Below are positions 6,045-12,860 of a DNA stretch of 12,943 nt, one piece after another. This stretch comes from JBBSGA01 sp038254585 (GTDB lineage: Bacteria; Chloroflexota; Chloroflexia; Chloroflexales; Kallotenuaceae), in assembly GCA_038254585.1 (NCBI GenBank), contig JBBSGA010000166.1, positions 1 through 12,943 on the forward strand. Reading direction: 5' to 3'. Within the stretch, counting starts at the first letter, position 1, and every line of letters begins with the position of its first letter. The translations under genes were made by a program, and so were the position numbers. The notes beneath the pieces were generated by a model. That model did no database searches and was not told the DNA's origin. It was given only the letters and a program-made list of their open reading frames with translations.

Positions 6045-6935
6045 ATGCTTCGCAGGCGGCGGCCGAGGCCATGGCTCCCCGGGGCTATTCTGGCTCTCGT
6101 CTTCTTCCTTCCCTTGCACCTCTTCGCGGAGACGGCGAAGGCGGCAAACCCGGCTTTTGAGTGCAACACCGGTGGCCATGCGATCCAACCGGGAGAAACC
6201 CTCTCAGGGATCGCCTTGCAGTACGGCGTAACGGTGCCGGCGATCATGCAGGCCAATGGCATCGCCGATCCCAACGTGATCTATGCCGGGCAGCAGCTCA
6301 TCATTCCAGGCTGTGGCGGCACGCCGGCAGCCCCCGCTGCCCCTGCCGCCGGTGGACAGACGGTCCACACGGTGCAGCCGGGCGAGAGTCTGTGGGGCAT
6401 CGCCGCGCAGTATGGCGTGTCGATCGCCGCGATCGCGCAGACGAACGCGCTGGCCGATCCGAGTGTGATCTATGCCGGCCAACAGCTCGTGATTCCCGCG
6501 CCCGGTAGCGTCCCGGCGGCGGCCGCACCTGCCGCACCGGCGCCGTCGCCGTCCATGTCCGGCAGCGGGAAGCGCATCGAGGTCAACCTGACCTCGCAGT
6601 GGATGTATGCCTACGACGGCAATCAGCTCTTCCTGAGCTCGGGGGTCTCGACCGGCCGGCCCGGCTGGGAGACGGTGACCGGTAACTTCGCGATCTATGT
6701 GAAGTACCCCGTGCAGACGATGACCGGCACCGTGAGCAGTACCTCGTGGATCGTGCCGAACGTCCCCAACGTTATGTATTTCTACCGCGGCGATGCGCTG
6801 CACGGCACGTACTGGCACAATAGCTTCGGAACCGGCGAACGCCTCAGCCACGGATGCGTCAATCTTCCGCTCAACGTCGCAGCCATGCTCTACAGCTGGG
6901 CGCCGATCGGCACCCCTGTCTGGGTCCACTACTGA
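6045..6935 (+). CDS. Secreted L,D-transpeptidase with two LysM domains (YkuD family)
   Basis: Exported 296-residue wall enzyme expected to make 3-3 peptide cross-links in peptidoglycan. The start is set by AGGAGG at 6033-6038. An Arg-rich N-terminus and hydrophobic core (1-33, ending AKA) form the signal peptide. LysM1 (45-88) and LysM2 (108-151) share the pattern IQPGETLSGIALQYGV / VQPGESLWGIAAQYGV and end in YAGQQL(I/V)IP; they bind glycan. An Ala/Pro linker follows (about 152-172). The YkuD domain (176-296) has HGTYWHNSFG (253-262) and the catalytic SHGCVNL with His269 and Cys271. Cys40 and Cys90 flank LysM1 and could form a disulfide. The next gene converges from the right and is also a predicted wall protein. 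Full length, nothing missing. Confidence 0.93.
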   Translation: MLRRRRPRPWLPGAILALVFFLPLHLFAETAKAANPAFECNTGGHAIQPGETLSGIALQYGVTVPAIMQANGIADPNVIYAGQQLIIPGCGGTPAAPAAPAAGGQTVHTVQPGESLWGIAAQYGVSIAAIAQTNALADPSVIYAGQQLVIPAPGSVPAAAAPAAPAPSPSMSGSGKRIEVNLTSQWMYAYDGNQLFLSSGVSTGRPGWETVTGNFAIYVKYPVQTMTGTVSSTSWIVPNVPNVMYFYRGDALHGTYWHNSFGTGERLSHGCVNLPLNVAAMLYSWAPIGTPVWVHY

Positions 6936-7029
6936 TCCGGGACGGCGCTGCACCATACGGCGATGCAGGCTCCGCATTTTCAAGGATGTGCTCGCGTTCG
7001 GAATCCTGGAACGGGAGGGCGGGGCGGAC

Positions 7030-7064
7030 GCGGCCAATCCGCCGGCCGTCGACGGATTGGCCGT
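7030..7064. terminator. Hairpin between convergent genes
   Basis: GGCCAATCCG (7032-7041) pairs perfectly with CGGATTGGCC (7053-7062), extended by a C-G pair (7031/7063) and a G-U pair. It lies between the ends of two convergent genes, where a bidirectional terminator is expected, but no T-run follows on either side. Its role as a terminator is inferred. Confidence 0.4.
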
Positions 7065-7092
7065 CTCAGATCAGCGCGGTGCGCTCCCCGGC

Positions 7093-8886
7093 TCAGGGTG
7101 CGCGTACGCCCAGTGTGACCAGCATGCCGGGCCTCGCGGGCGCACCGGCAGCCGGTGCGTGGCTGACGACGGCATAGGGCGGGAACGTGTCGTAGAGGTC
7201 GCCCAGACGATCCCGGCCCTGGTAATCGACCATCACGTGCGTGATCCCGAGCCCGGCCAGTACGTTCTTGGCCTGGTTCTCGCCGAGCCCGACCAGATTC
7301 GGCATCACCGCGGCCGGCGCGGATGTTGGGGGAATGGGTGTCGGCGGCGGCGGCGGGTTCGTCGGGCTGGGTGCGACAGGGGTGGCAGTAGCCGGTATGG
7401 CGGCCGGCCGCGGCGTGGGCGGCGCGTCAACCGGTGCCTGCGTGGGCGGCGCGCCATCCGGAGCCGGCGTCACCGGCACGGGTGTCACCGCCTGTGTCGG
7501 TAGCTCGACGAGGGGGAGCGCCGTGCCGGGCACACCGGTCTCGGGGAGCGCCGACGGCTCAGGTGTGAGCATCAGGACCGGCGGCAAGGATGTGGTTGCC
7601 GTCACCGGCGGGCCGGACGTAGCAGTGGGCGAAGCGGGAAGCGGCGTGGCGGGCGGCGCGGACGGCGCTAGGATCGCCGGCGCTGGCGGCGCCAGGATCG
7701 CCGGCGCGGGGGGCACCGGCGGTAGCTGCGCCGGCAGCCGGGCGCCGGTCGCGAGCACTGCCGTGCCGGGCGCATTGTAATAGCGCGCCAGGATCTGGAG
7801 GCTGGTCTGGCCGGCGCTCGCCAGCACCGCCGACTCCACCTGGCCCATGCAGTCACGAATCCCGCCGCAGGTCGCCTCCGTGTCGCGATAATACATGCGC
7901 ACGGGGACGCCGCTGCGTACCAGCAACGTGCCCCACGTGCGCTGGATCGCCGCGTCGGTGCGCGGATCCGCGCTTGCATCACGGTAATACTGGTCGCAGG
8001 TGTTGTCGACGACGTCGAAGGGATACCCCCGGCCGCGCCACTTGCGCTCGACGACCGTGGTGTACCACGCGAACTGCTTGACCGCGATCGCTCCGGCATC
8101 CAGGGCGGCGGGCGGCCATGCCGCGACCCACTCATTGGGCAGGGCATTGCGCAGATAGTCCACGAACCGCATGCGCTGCGTTGGGATGTTGGGCGCCGGG
8201 GTGATGCAGCCGATCGTGTACGTGCGGCCGACGACAATGTACTCCGGCATGCCGGGCAGGGATGGTCCGAGCGCCAAGGCAGGCAGCGGGAGAGGGGCTA
8301 CCGGCGGCGACGCCGGGCCGGCGGCAGGCGTCGCGCTGCTAGGCAGACTGCCTGCCGCCGGTTTCACGGAGGCAGTCGCGGTCACCGCCGGCGACGCGGC
8401 TAGGGAGCCTTGAAGCGTCCTTAGCTCCGCCAGCGCTTTGTCCGGGCTCAGCAGGCCCGCCTCGCCCGTGCCACGCGCGCCGCGCCGCTGCCGCAGCAGG
8501 CGGAGTTCATCCCGGTCGCGCACAATGGTCGCCGCGGGTGTCGCCACAGCCGGTGCGCGCTGCCGCCGATCAATCTGGCCGGCGTCGACCCCTCGGCGCC
8601 CGGCATGCACGGTTGGATCGACCGTGGAACGGGCGCGTAGACGAGCGGGCGGCGTGGTCACACGACCGGCCGGCGGCGAAGCTGTGCGAATCGCGGGCAC
8701 CGGAGCGGACGGGGCCGCGGGCTGCGCGGGCCTCGCGCTGCTCTGAGCGAGCAGAAGCACCAGGCCCAAAGACATAGGCCCGATGAGCGGTCGCCGCGTG
8801 GACCAGACGCCGGCGAGGTAGCGGCGAGATACCGCCCGTATATCTTGTCCACAACCCTGGCTCGATCTGCGCGGCCGTGTCCCCAT
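7093..8886 (-). CDS. Exported SpoIID/LytB-like protein with C-terminal PASTA domain
   Basis: The protein has 597 residues. ATG at 8886 is preferred to the TTG farther upstream because it puts the hydrophobic export segment (about 33-50, RRPLIGPMSLGLVLLLAQSS) near the N-terminus. An Ala/Pro/Arg-rich region (52-210) follows. The SpoIID-like domain (about 238-375) reads VDYLRNALPNEWVAAWPPAA, then LDAGAIAVKQFAWYTT, YPFDVVDNTCDQYYR, a conserved-type TWGTLLVRSGVPVRMYY and TEATCGG. SpoIID proteins are lytic transglycosylases acting on denuded glycan; Glu252 aligns with their catalytic Glu. Cys297, Cys340 and Cys346 may form disulfides. A Pro/Thr/Ala linker (383-525, with PAPAILAP twice) leads to a PASTA domain (527-597, PNLVGLGENQAKNVLAGLGI), which binds muropeptide in other proteins. 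It probably acts in the cell wall. It faces the L,D-transpeptidase gene and diverges from the secreted protein at 9153. Confidence 0.85.
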   Translation of the reverse strand: MGTRPRRSSQGCGQDIRAVSRRYLAGVWSTRRPLIGPMSLGLVLLLAQSSARPAQPAAPSAPVPAIRTASPPAGRVTTPPARLRARSTVDPTVHAGRRGVDAGQIDRRQRAPAVATPAATIVRDRDELRLLRQRRGARGTGEAGLLSPDKALAELRTLQGSLAASPAVTATASVKPAAGSLPSSATPAAGPASPPVAPLPLPALALGPSLPGMPEYIVVGRTYTIGCITPAPNIPTQRMRFVDYLRNALPNEWVAAWPPAALDAGAIAVKQFAWYTTVVERKWRGRGYPFDVVDNTCDQYYRDASADPRTDAAIQRTWGTLLVRSGVPVRMYYRDTEATCGGIRDCMGQVESAVLASAGQTSLQILARYYNAPGTAVLATGARLPAQLPPVPPAPAILAPPAPAILAPSAPPATPLPASPTATSGPPVTATTSLPPVLMLTPEPSALPETGVPGTALPLVELPTQAVTPVPVTPAPDGAPPTQAPVDAPPTPRPAAIPATATPVAPSPTNPPPPPTPIPPTSAPAAVMPNLVGLGENQAKNVLAGLGITHVMVDYQGRDRLGDLYDTFPPYAVVSHAPAAGAPARPGMLVTLGVRAP

Positions 8887-9010
8887 CCGTGCTGCTTCCC
8901 TAGCGTTACGCCCGGCTATGCTACCCGGGTATCCTGGGACGTATACCACGGAACGTCCACGATTGGCACAGGGTGAACTTAACAATTGCGTGACGACTCA
9001 CAGCCGGCGG

Positions 9011-9056
9011 CGTGCTCGCCTCGTGCGACCGGCCTTCGGAAGGAGCGGCGAGCACG
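9011..9056. repeat. Inverted repeat with nested palindrome in a divergent intergenic region
   Basis: CGTGCTCGCC (9011-9020) and GGCGAGCACG (9047-9056) are perfect complements, and the 26-nt interval contains the smaller palindrome CCTTCGGAAGG. The structure lies 5 nt upstream of the candidate -35 box at 9062 in the region between two divergent genes, where a terminator would not be needed. It may be an operator or a structured transcript. Its function is unknown. Confidence 0.45.
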
Positions 9057-9061
9057 GATCC

Positions 9062-9089
9062 TTGACTCCCAATTACCGCGTGGTAGACT
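9062..9089 (+). promoter_or_regulatory. Candidate promoter of the secreted ZU5-like protein gene
   Basis: TTGACT (9062-9067) and TAGACT (9084-9089) are separated by 16 nt. The -10 context GGTAGACT resembles GGTAGAGT at the T-box promoter. The gene start is about 57 nt beyond the predicted transcription start. Confidence 0.45.
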
Positions 9090-9152
9090 TCGGGCCAGAT
9101 CCACCGGTTGACCTAAAATCCGTCTCGTCCGCACTCATTCCAGAGGTGTAGT

Positions 9153-10919
9153 ATGGCCCCCCACCGGTTTCCGCGCGCGCTCCTGGCGCTCCTTCTGCCG
9201 CTCGTCGCCCTGATCATGAGTACGCCCGGCCTCGCCGCGCGGGCCCCGGCAGCTGTGGCCCCTGCCGCAGCGGCCGGCGGGGCCGCTGCCGTTCCGGCGG
9301 GCGGTGTGAAGGTGTACCTGCCAATCGTGCGCGCAACGTATGCCTTCGGCCAGCGCACGGTCAATCCCATCAAGGCCAGCGTGACGCTCGACACCGCCAA
9401 TCGCGTCTCGCAGGCGGTTCCGACTACCGGCGGCACGCTTACCAAGACGGTGAACGGCACAACCTACACCCTGAGCATCCCCAAAGATGCCCTGCTCTTC
9501 GAGACGACGATCTCCATGACCCCGATCTCGCGTGCGAGTCCCATGGGCCACAGCACGTTCGTGGCAGGCGTGCAGCTCCAGCCGGACGACCTCGTGCTCT
9601 ACAAGTCGCTCACGCTGACGATCACGCCGCCCACCGCGATCCCGGTCGACCGGCAGATGTCGTGGGCCTCGCAGGACGACGGCACCGATCTGCACGGCTA
9701 TCCCCTCTCACTCACCACCAGGGACCTCGTCTTCGACGTCGTGCACTTCACGGATTACTACGTCAGCGAGGTCGACGCGATTCCCGTGGTCGACCCGGGC
9801 CAGACGCCGGCGACGAGCGAGTCGCAGCTCGAGCAAGAGGCGCAGCAGCTCGTACAGGACGAGCGGGCGCGCGTGCTCGCGGGACTACCGGGCGACCCCG
9901 ACTTTGGACCCAAGCTCGTCGAGCTGATGAAGGAATACTACGACGTCGTGATCGGGCCGAAGCTGGGCCTGGCGGGGCAGGACTGCAACGAAGCCCAGTA
10001 CATCATCCCGAAGGCGCTGGCCTGGGAGCATATGACCGCGATTTTGGGCGCCTCGGAGACCTTCGCGGACCAGGACAATGCGATCACGGCAGCCCATCTC
10101 GCGGCGCTCGACCACTGCTGGAGCGTCGCGACCCGCCCGTGCATGAACTGGAACGACAAGGCGCAGTCGCAGCAGGTGCTCGGCCTGGCACGCGAGGCGC
10201 AGATCCTGGGACTGGACGCCGCGCACTACGACCCCTTCTCGCTGCCGCACTGCCAGTGCAGCCAGCTTTCGCAGGTCAAGCGCGGCTGGCACGCCACGCT
10301 CGACGTCAGCTGGAGCGGAGCCGTGACGACCTCCAGTTATGGAACAACGACACAGGCACGGGCCAGCCGGGCCGCACACGCTACCTTTGACTTCACCACG
10401 CCACAGGTCAACAATTGGATCGGCACGAGCGTCGGCGGCACGGCGAGCCTCGACGAGCGGGTCGACACGTACAGCCCTGGCGGTCACGGGTGGGAGACCC
10501 AAACCGGCGCCGGCGCGCCCAGCCCGCGCACGGTCGCGCCGCAATCCCAGGCGACCTGGGTCGGCTTTGCGCCGGCGCAGTGCACCTTCGCGCTCTTCCT
10601 GCCGGTCGCGCTGCCGGTCACGAGCGAGGGTGGAGACAGCGCTGGCGGCCATACCGGCCCCTACACCGACACGCCCCTGATCCTCCAGCTGATCCTGCAT
10701 AACGCCTCGGTCGCCTGGCTGCCGGGCCAGACCGACTTCACCATCCGGCGTAGCGACGTTATGTCGCCTAATCGCGGCGACTGTACGTACGGAAACTGCC
10801 TGACGATGGGCTACCAGGAGGCGTCCGCCAAGATCGTCGAGGTGCAGGGCGTTCAGGGGCTCGGCAAAGTAACGGTCAACTGGACGCTCACGCCGCTCGA
10901 TCCGCCGTCGAGCCCGTGA
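9153..10919 (+). CDS. Secreted protein with ZU5-like domain, unknown function
   Basis: The 588-residue protein has a signal peptide (1-29, PRALLALLLPLVALIMSTPG, then LAA) and an Ala/Gly-rich stretch. VKVYLPIVRA (52-61) follows, a motif often seen near the mature N-terminus of Chloroflexota exported proteins (from memory). Residues 88-200 read like a ZU5-type beta domain: GGTLTKTVNGTTYTLSIPKD, ALLFETTISMTPI, then a closing HFTDYYV. A mostly helical middle (222-375) has clustered cysteines (Cys278, 322, 330, 367, 369), and a beta-rich C-terminal part (378-586) has Cys477, 544 and 549. The ATG at 9153 is supported by AGAGGTG at 9142-9148. No catalytic motif or transmembrane anchor is seen. Beyond the ZU5-like part I recognise no family. 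Confidence 0.8.
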   Translation: MAPHRFPRALLALLLPLVALIMSTPGLAARAPAAVAPAAAAGGAAAVPAGGVKVYLPIVRATYAFGQRTVNPIKASVTLDTANRVSQAVPTTGGTLTKTVNGTTYTLSIPKDALLFETTISMTPISRASPMGHSTFVAGVQLQPDDLVLYKSLTLTITPPTAIPVDRQMSWASQDDGTDLHGYPLSLTTRDLVFDVVHFTDYYVSEVDAIPVVDPGQTPATSESQLEQEAQQLVQDERARVLAGLPGDPDFGPKLVELMKEYYDVVIGPKLGLAGQDCNEAQYIIPKALAWEHMTAILGASETFADQDNAITAAHLAALDHCWSVATRPCMNWNDKAQSQQVLGLAREAQILGLDAAHYDPFSLPHCQCSQLSQVKRGWHATLDVSWSGAVTTSSYGTTTQARASRAAHATFDFTTPQVNNWIGTSVGGTASLDERVDTYSPGGHGWETQTGAGAPSPRTVAPQSQATWVGFAPAQCTFALFLPVALPVTSEGGDSAGGHTGPYTDTPLILQLILHNASVAWLPGQTDFTIRRSDVMSPNRGDCTYGNCLTMGYQEASAKIVEVQGVQGLGKVTVNWTLTPLDPPSSP

Positions 10920-10931
10920 TGCGGCCACATC

Positions 10932-10986
10932 TCTTACAGTCTTCTTAGCCTTTTCTCAGTCAACGCTCACCGTGAGACGGTATGCT
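10932..10986 (+). promoter_or_regulatory. Tandem 11-bp repeats and -10 box, OmpR/PhoB-type response-regulator site
   Basis: TCTTAC (10932-10937), TCTTAG (10943-10948) and TCTCAG (10954-10959) start exactly 11 bp apart, and a weaker GCTCAC (10965-10970) continues the series. TATGCT at 10981-10986 is a plausible -10 box, while no good -35 hexamer is present because the last repeats occupy that position. Direct repeats with 11-bp period replacing the -35 box are typical of winged-helix response regulators such as PhoB. The assignment to a regulator family is inferred from this geometry. Confidence 0.55.
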
Positions 10987-11089
10987 AGTGTCTGTCAACA
11001 ACAGCGGACGGGATCGCGCCGGCGGATGGAGCCGGGAGTAAGCCCGCCGCGACATCACAACATCCTATACAGATAGGAGAGAGGCCGAG

Positions 11090-11788
11090 ATGAAAACAAG
11101 GTCAGTTCTCACTGCAGGCGCCCTGGCGATCGGGCTGGTACTCGGCGTGGTCGCCGCTCCCGCGGTTCGGGCCGGGATTGCCAGCGCCCAGTCGCAGCCG
11201 CAGACGCAGCCGCAAGGGAAGGCGGGCAACTACCGCAACATTTTCCTGGATAAGCTCGCCGCCGCGCTGAACATCCAACGTCCGACGCTCGACCAGGGAC
11301 TGAAGACCGCGGCCGGCGGCACGATCGACCAGGCGGTCAAGGACGGCAAGCTGACCCAGCAGCAGGCCGATCAGGCCAAGGCGCGCGTCGCCCAGGGCCA
11401 GTTCTGGGGCTTCTGGGGTGGTCACGGCAAGCGCGGCGCGCAGTTCGGCCAGTTCCGTAAGACGATGGTCGAGGCGGCGGCGAAGGAGCTGAAGCTGACA
11501 CCCGCGCAGCTGCAGGCTGAGCTTCGGGGCGGCAAGACGATCGCGCAGATCGCGGCGGCGCAGCACACGACCGAGGCGGCCGTGACGAAGGCGGTGCTGG
11601 ACGCGGCGAAGGCGCAGCTGACCCAGGCAGTCACGGACGGCAAGCTGACCCAGCAGCAGGCCGACGCGATCTACGCCCGGATGGAGAAGGCCGGCCCGCG
11701 GCTCCTGCACGGCGTCAACCGCCGCCAGGGCGCGCCTAATCGCGGAAGCAAGCAGGCCGCGCCGGCGCAGGGCACGAGCCAGTCGTAG
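11090..11788 (+). CDS. Small secreted helical repeat protein with two DGKLTQQQAD motifs
   Basis: The 232-residue exported protein has a signal peptide (1-33, TAGALAIGLVLGVVAAPAV, ending ASA) and a Gln/Pro-rich spacer. There are two related helical blocks: 50-100 (FLDKLAAALNIQRPTLDQGL and so on) and 124-198 (MVEAAAKELKLTPAQLQAEL and so on). Each ends in the identical DGKLTQQQAD (85-94 and 183-192). A Gly/Trp-rich stretch (104-113, FWGFWGGHGK) separates them, and the tail is basic and low complexity. The ATG at 11090 follows AGGAGAGAGG at 11075-11084. Similar secreted LT-x-Q-A-D repeat proteins occur in Gram-positive-type and Chloroflexota genomes, but their role is unknown to me. It is preceded by a tandem-repeat regulatory site and followed by a strong hairpin, so it is probably a single-gene unit under response-regulator control. 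Confidence 0.8.
   Translation: MKTRSVLTAGALAIGLVLGVVAAPAVRAGIASAQSQPQTQPQGKAGNYRNIFLDKLAAALNIQRPTLDQGLKTAAGGTIDQAVKDGKLTQQQADQAKARVAQGQFWGFWGGHGKRGAQFGQFRKTMVEAAAKELKLTPAQLQAELRGGKTIAQIAAAQHTTEAAVTKAVLDAAKAQLTQAVTDGKLTQQQADAIYARMEKAGPRLLHGVNRRQGAPNRGSKQAAPAQGTSQS
11341..11664 (+). repeat. 30-bp direct repeat within the coding sequence
   Basis: The 30 bp at 11341-11370 are identical to 11635-11664 and encode the two DGKLTQQQAD motifs. The rest of the two protein blocks has diverged, so the exact DNA identity suggests either recent gene conversion or strong constraint on this piece. Confidence 0.85.
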
Positions 11789-11807
11789 CGCGAGCCACAC
11801 GATCTCC

Positions 11808-11840
11808 GAGACGGCGCACGATACCTCGTGCGCCGTCTCT
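11808..11840 (+). terminator. Strong hairpin after the repeat-protein gene
   Basis: GAGACGGCGCACGA (11808-11821) pairs perfectly with TCGTGCGCCGTCTC (11826-11839) over 14 bp with a TACC loop. It begins 20 nt after the stop codon. Only two T residues follow directly, so it is either a T-poor intrinsic terminator or a stabilising 3' hairpin. Confidence 0.7.
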
Positions 11841-11868
11841 TCATAACTGCCTTTACTGCGTCCTGGCG

Positions 11869-11974
11869 TTTTGTGCAATAGACTTGCCATTTCGTGCATT
11901 GCCGAGCGGCTCGATAACGTTCATAATGACATCACAGTTCCCTGGAGGAGCGCCAACTGTACGTTTTGTGTAAT
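11869..11974 (+). promoter_or_regulatory. Promoter of the PhyH-like gene with three operator-like repeats
   Basis: TTGCCG (11899-11904) and CATAAT (11922-11927), 17 nt apart, form a candidate promoter. Three similar 11-mers surround it: TTTTGTGCAAT (11869-11879), TTTCGTGCATT (11890-11900) and TTTTGTGTAAT (11964-11974). The first two start 21 bp apart, two helical turns, and the second overlaps the -35 box; the third lies about 30 nt after the predicted start of transcription. The pattern suggests a dedicated DNA-binding regulator. No regulator gene is in the window, so its family is open. Confidence 0.5.
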
Positions 11975-12020
11975 GTGTGCGGTGCGATGGCACGTCCCAG
12001 TCTGGCCCAAGGAGAGAGGC

Positions 12021-12860
12021 ATGCAACTGACACCGGAAGAGATCGACGACGGCAAGATGACCGATGCGAGCCTGAAGCTCGCGCTGCGCACGCTGCGCGA
12101 CGCGGGATACGTCGTGGTCGAAAATGTCTTCGACGATAAGTTCATGGCCGAGCTGCGCGCGGCCTACGACGAGCAGCTCGAGCGCTACATCGCAGAGCGC
12201 GGCGGCATGGAGGGCATCAACAAGAAGTCATTCGGCACGAACCACATCGGCATGCATATGCCGCTCGTGCCGCCCTTCGCGGACCCCCGCATCGTGGTCA
12301 ATCCGATCGCGCTCCAGATCATGGCGGCAGCGCTGGGCGACCAGCTCCGCTGCTCGTTCTACCATTCCAACACGGCGTATCCCGGCTCCGGCTATCAGCC
12401 GATTCACCGCGATTTTCCGCCGCTCCTCGGCACGGAGTTCCAGGCGGCGCTACCTGTGACCCACGTCGTCTGCAACATCCCGCTGACGAGCTTCACGGAG
12501 GCGAACGGCAGTACCGAAGTCTGGCCGGGCACGCATCTGATCGTCGACACCGATCCCGCGGACGGCAGGCCGGAGCAGATCGCCGAGCGCGCGAAACTGC
12601 TTCCCTCGCAGCGCACCAACCTCCCCGTCGGTTCGATCGTGATCCGCGACCTGCGCATGTGGCATCGCGGCGTGCCCAACAACTCCGACGAAGTGCGCAC
12701 GATGCTGGCCATCGTCTACCAGCGGGGCTGGGCGATGCACCAGGGACCACTCAGTATGCCGCGCGAGACGTGGAAGGCGTGGCCCGCGCGGGCGCGGGAG
12801 ATCTTCCGCGACAATACCGTCGTGGACGAGCTGGCGCCGGCTCCCGCCGTGGCGGTCTGA
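12021..12860 (+). CDS. Phytanoyl-CoA dioxygenase (PhyH) family protein
   Basis: Predicted cytosolic Fe(II)/2-oxoglutarate-dependent oxygenase of 279 residues, a usual length for the family. The start is set by AAGGAG at 12009-12014 and by the normal N-terminal helix followed by LRDAGYVVVENVFDD (25-39). The iron ligands are visible: His129 and Asp131 in PIHRDFP, and His215 in MWHRGVPN. Arg226 in DEVRTML is the likely 2-oxoglutarate carboxylate ligand. Other family signatures are VCNIPLTSFTEANGSTEVWPGTH (150-172, the NG-x-T/L-x-V-PGSH type) and the LPVGSIVIRD strand. The substrate cannot be read from the sequence; members oxidise diverse small molecules, and many bacterial ones sit in sugar or secondary-metabolite clusters. 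The operator-like repeats in its promoter suggest inducible expression. The right neighbour lies outside the window. Confidence 0.88.
   Translation: MQLTPEEIDDGKMTDASLKLALRTLRDAGYVVVENVFDDKFMAELRAAYDEQLERYIAERGGMEGINKKSFGTNHIGMHMPLVPPFADPRIVVNPIALQIMAAALGDQLRCSFYHSNTAYPGSGYQPIHRDFPPLLGTEFQAALPVTHVVCNIPLTSFTEANGSTEVWPGTHLIVDTDPADGRPEQIAERAKLLPSQRTNLPVGSIVIRDLRMWHRGVPNNSDEVRTMLAIVYQRGWAMHQGPLSMPRETWKAWPARAREIFRDNTVVDELAPAPAVAV

Noticed and set aside
7241..7780. Plus-strand Gly/Val-rich open frame
   Set aside because: It is the reverse complement of the Pro/Thr/Ala linker of the SpoIID-PASTA protein and looks repetitive only for that reason.
9885..10928. Minus-strand open frame of about 347 codons opposite the secreted ZU5-like gene
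   Set aside because: It is an Arg-rich shadow typical of GC-rich coding DNA; the plus-strand frame has a signal peptide and a ribosome binding site.
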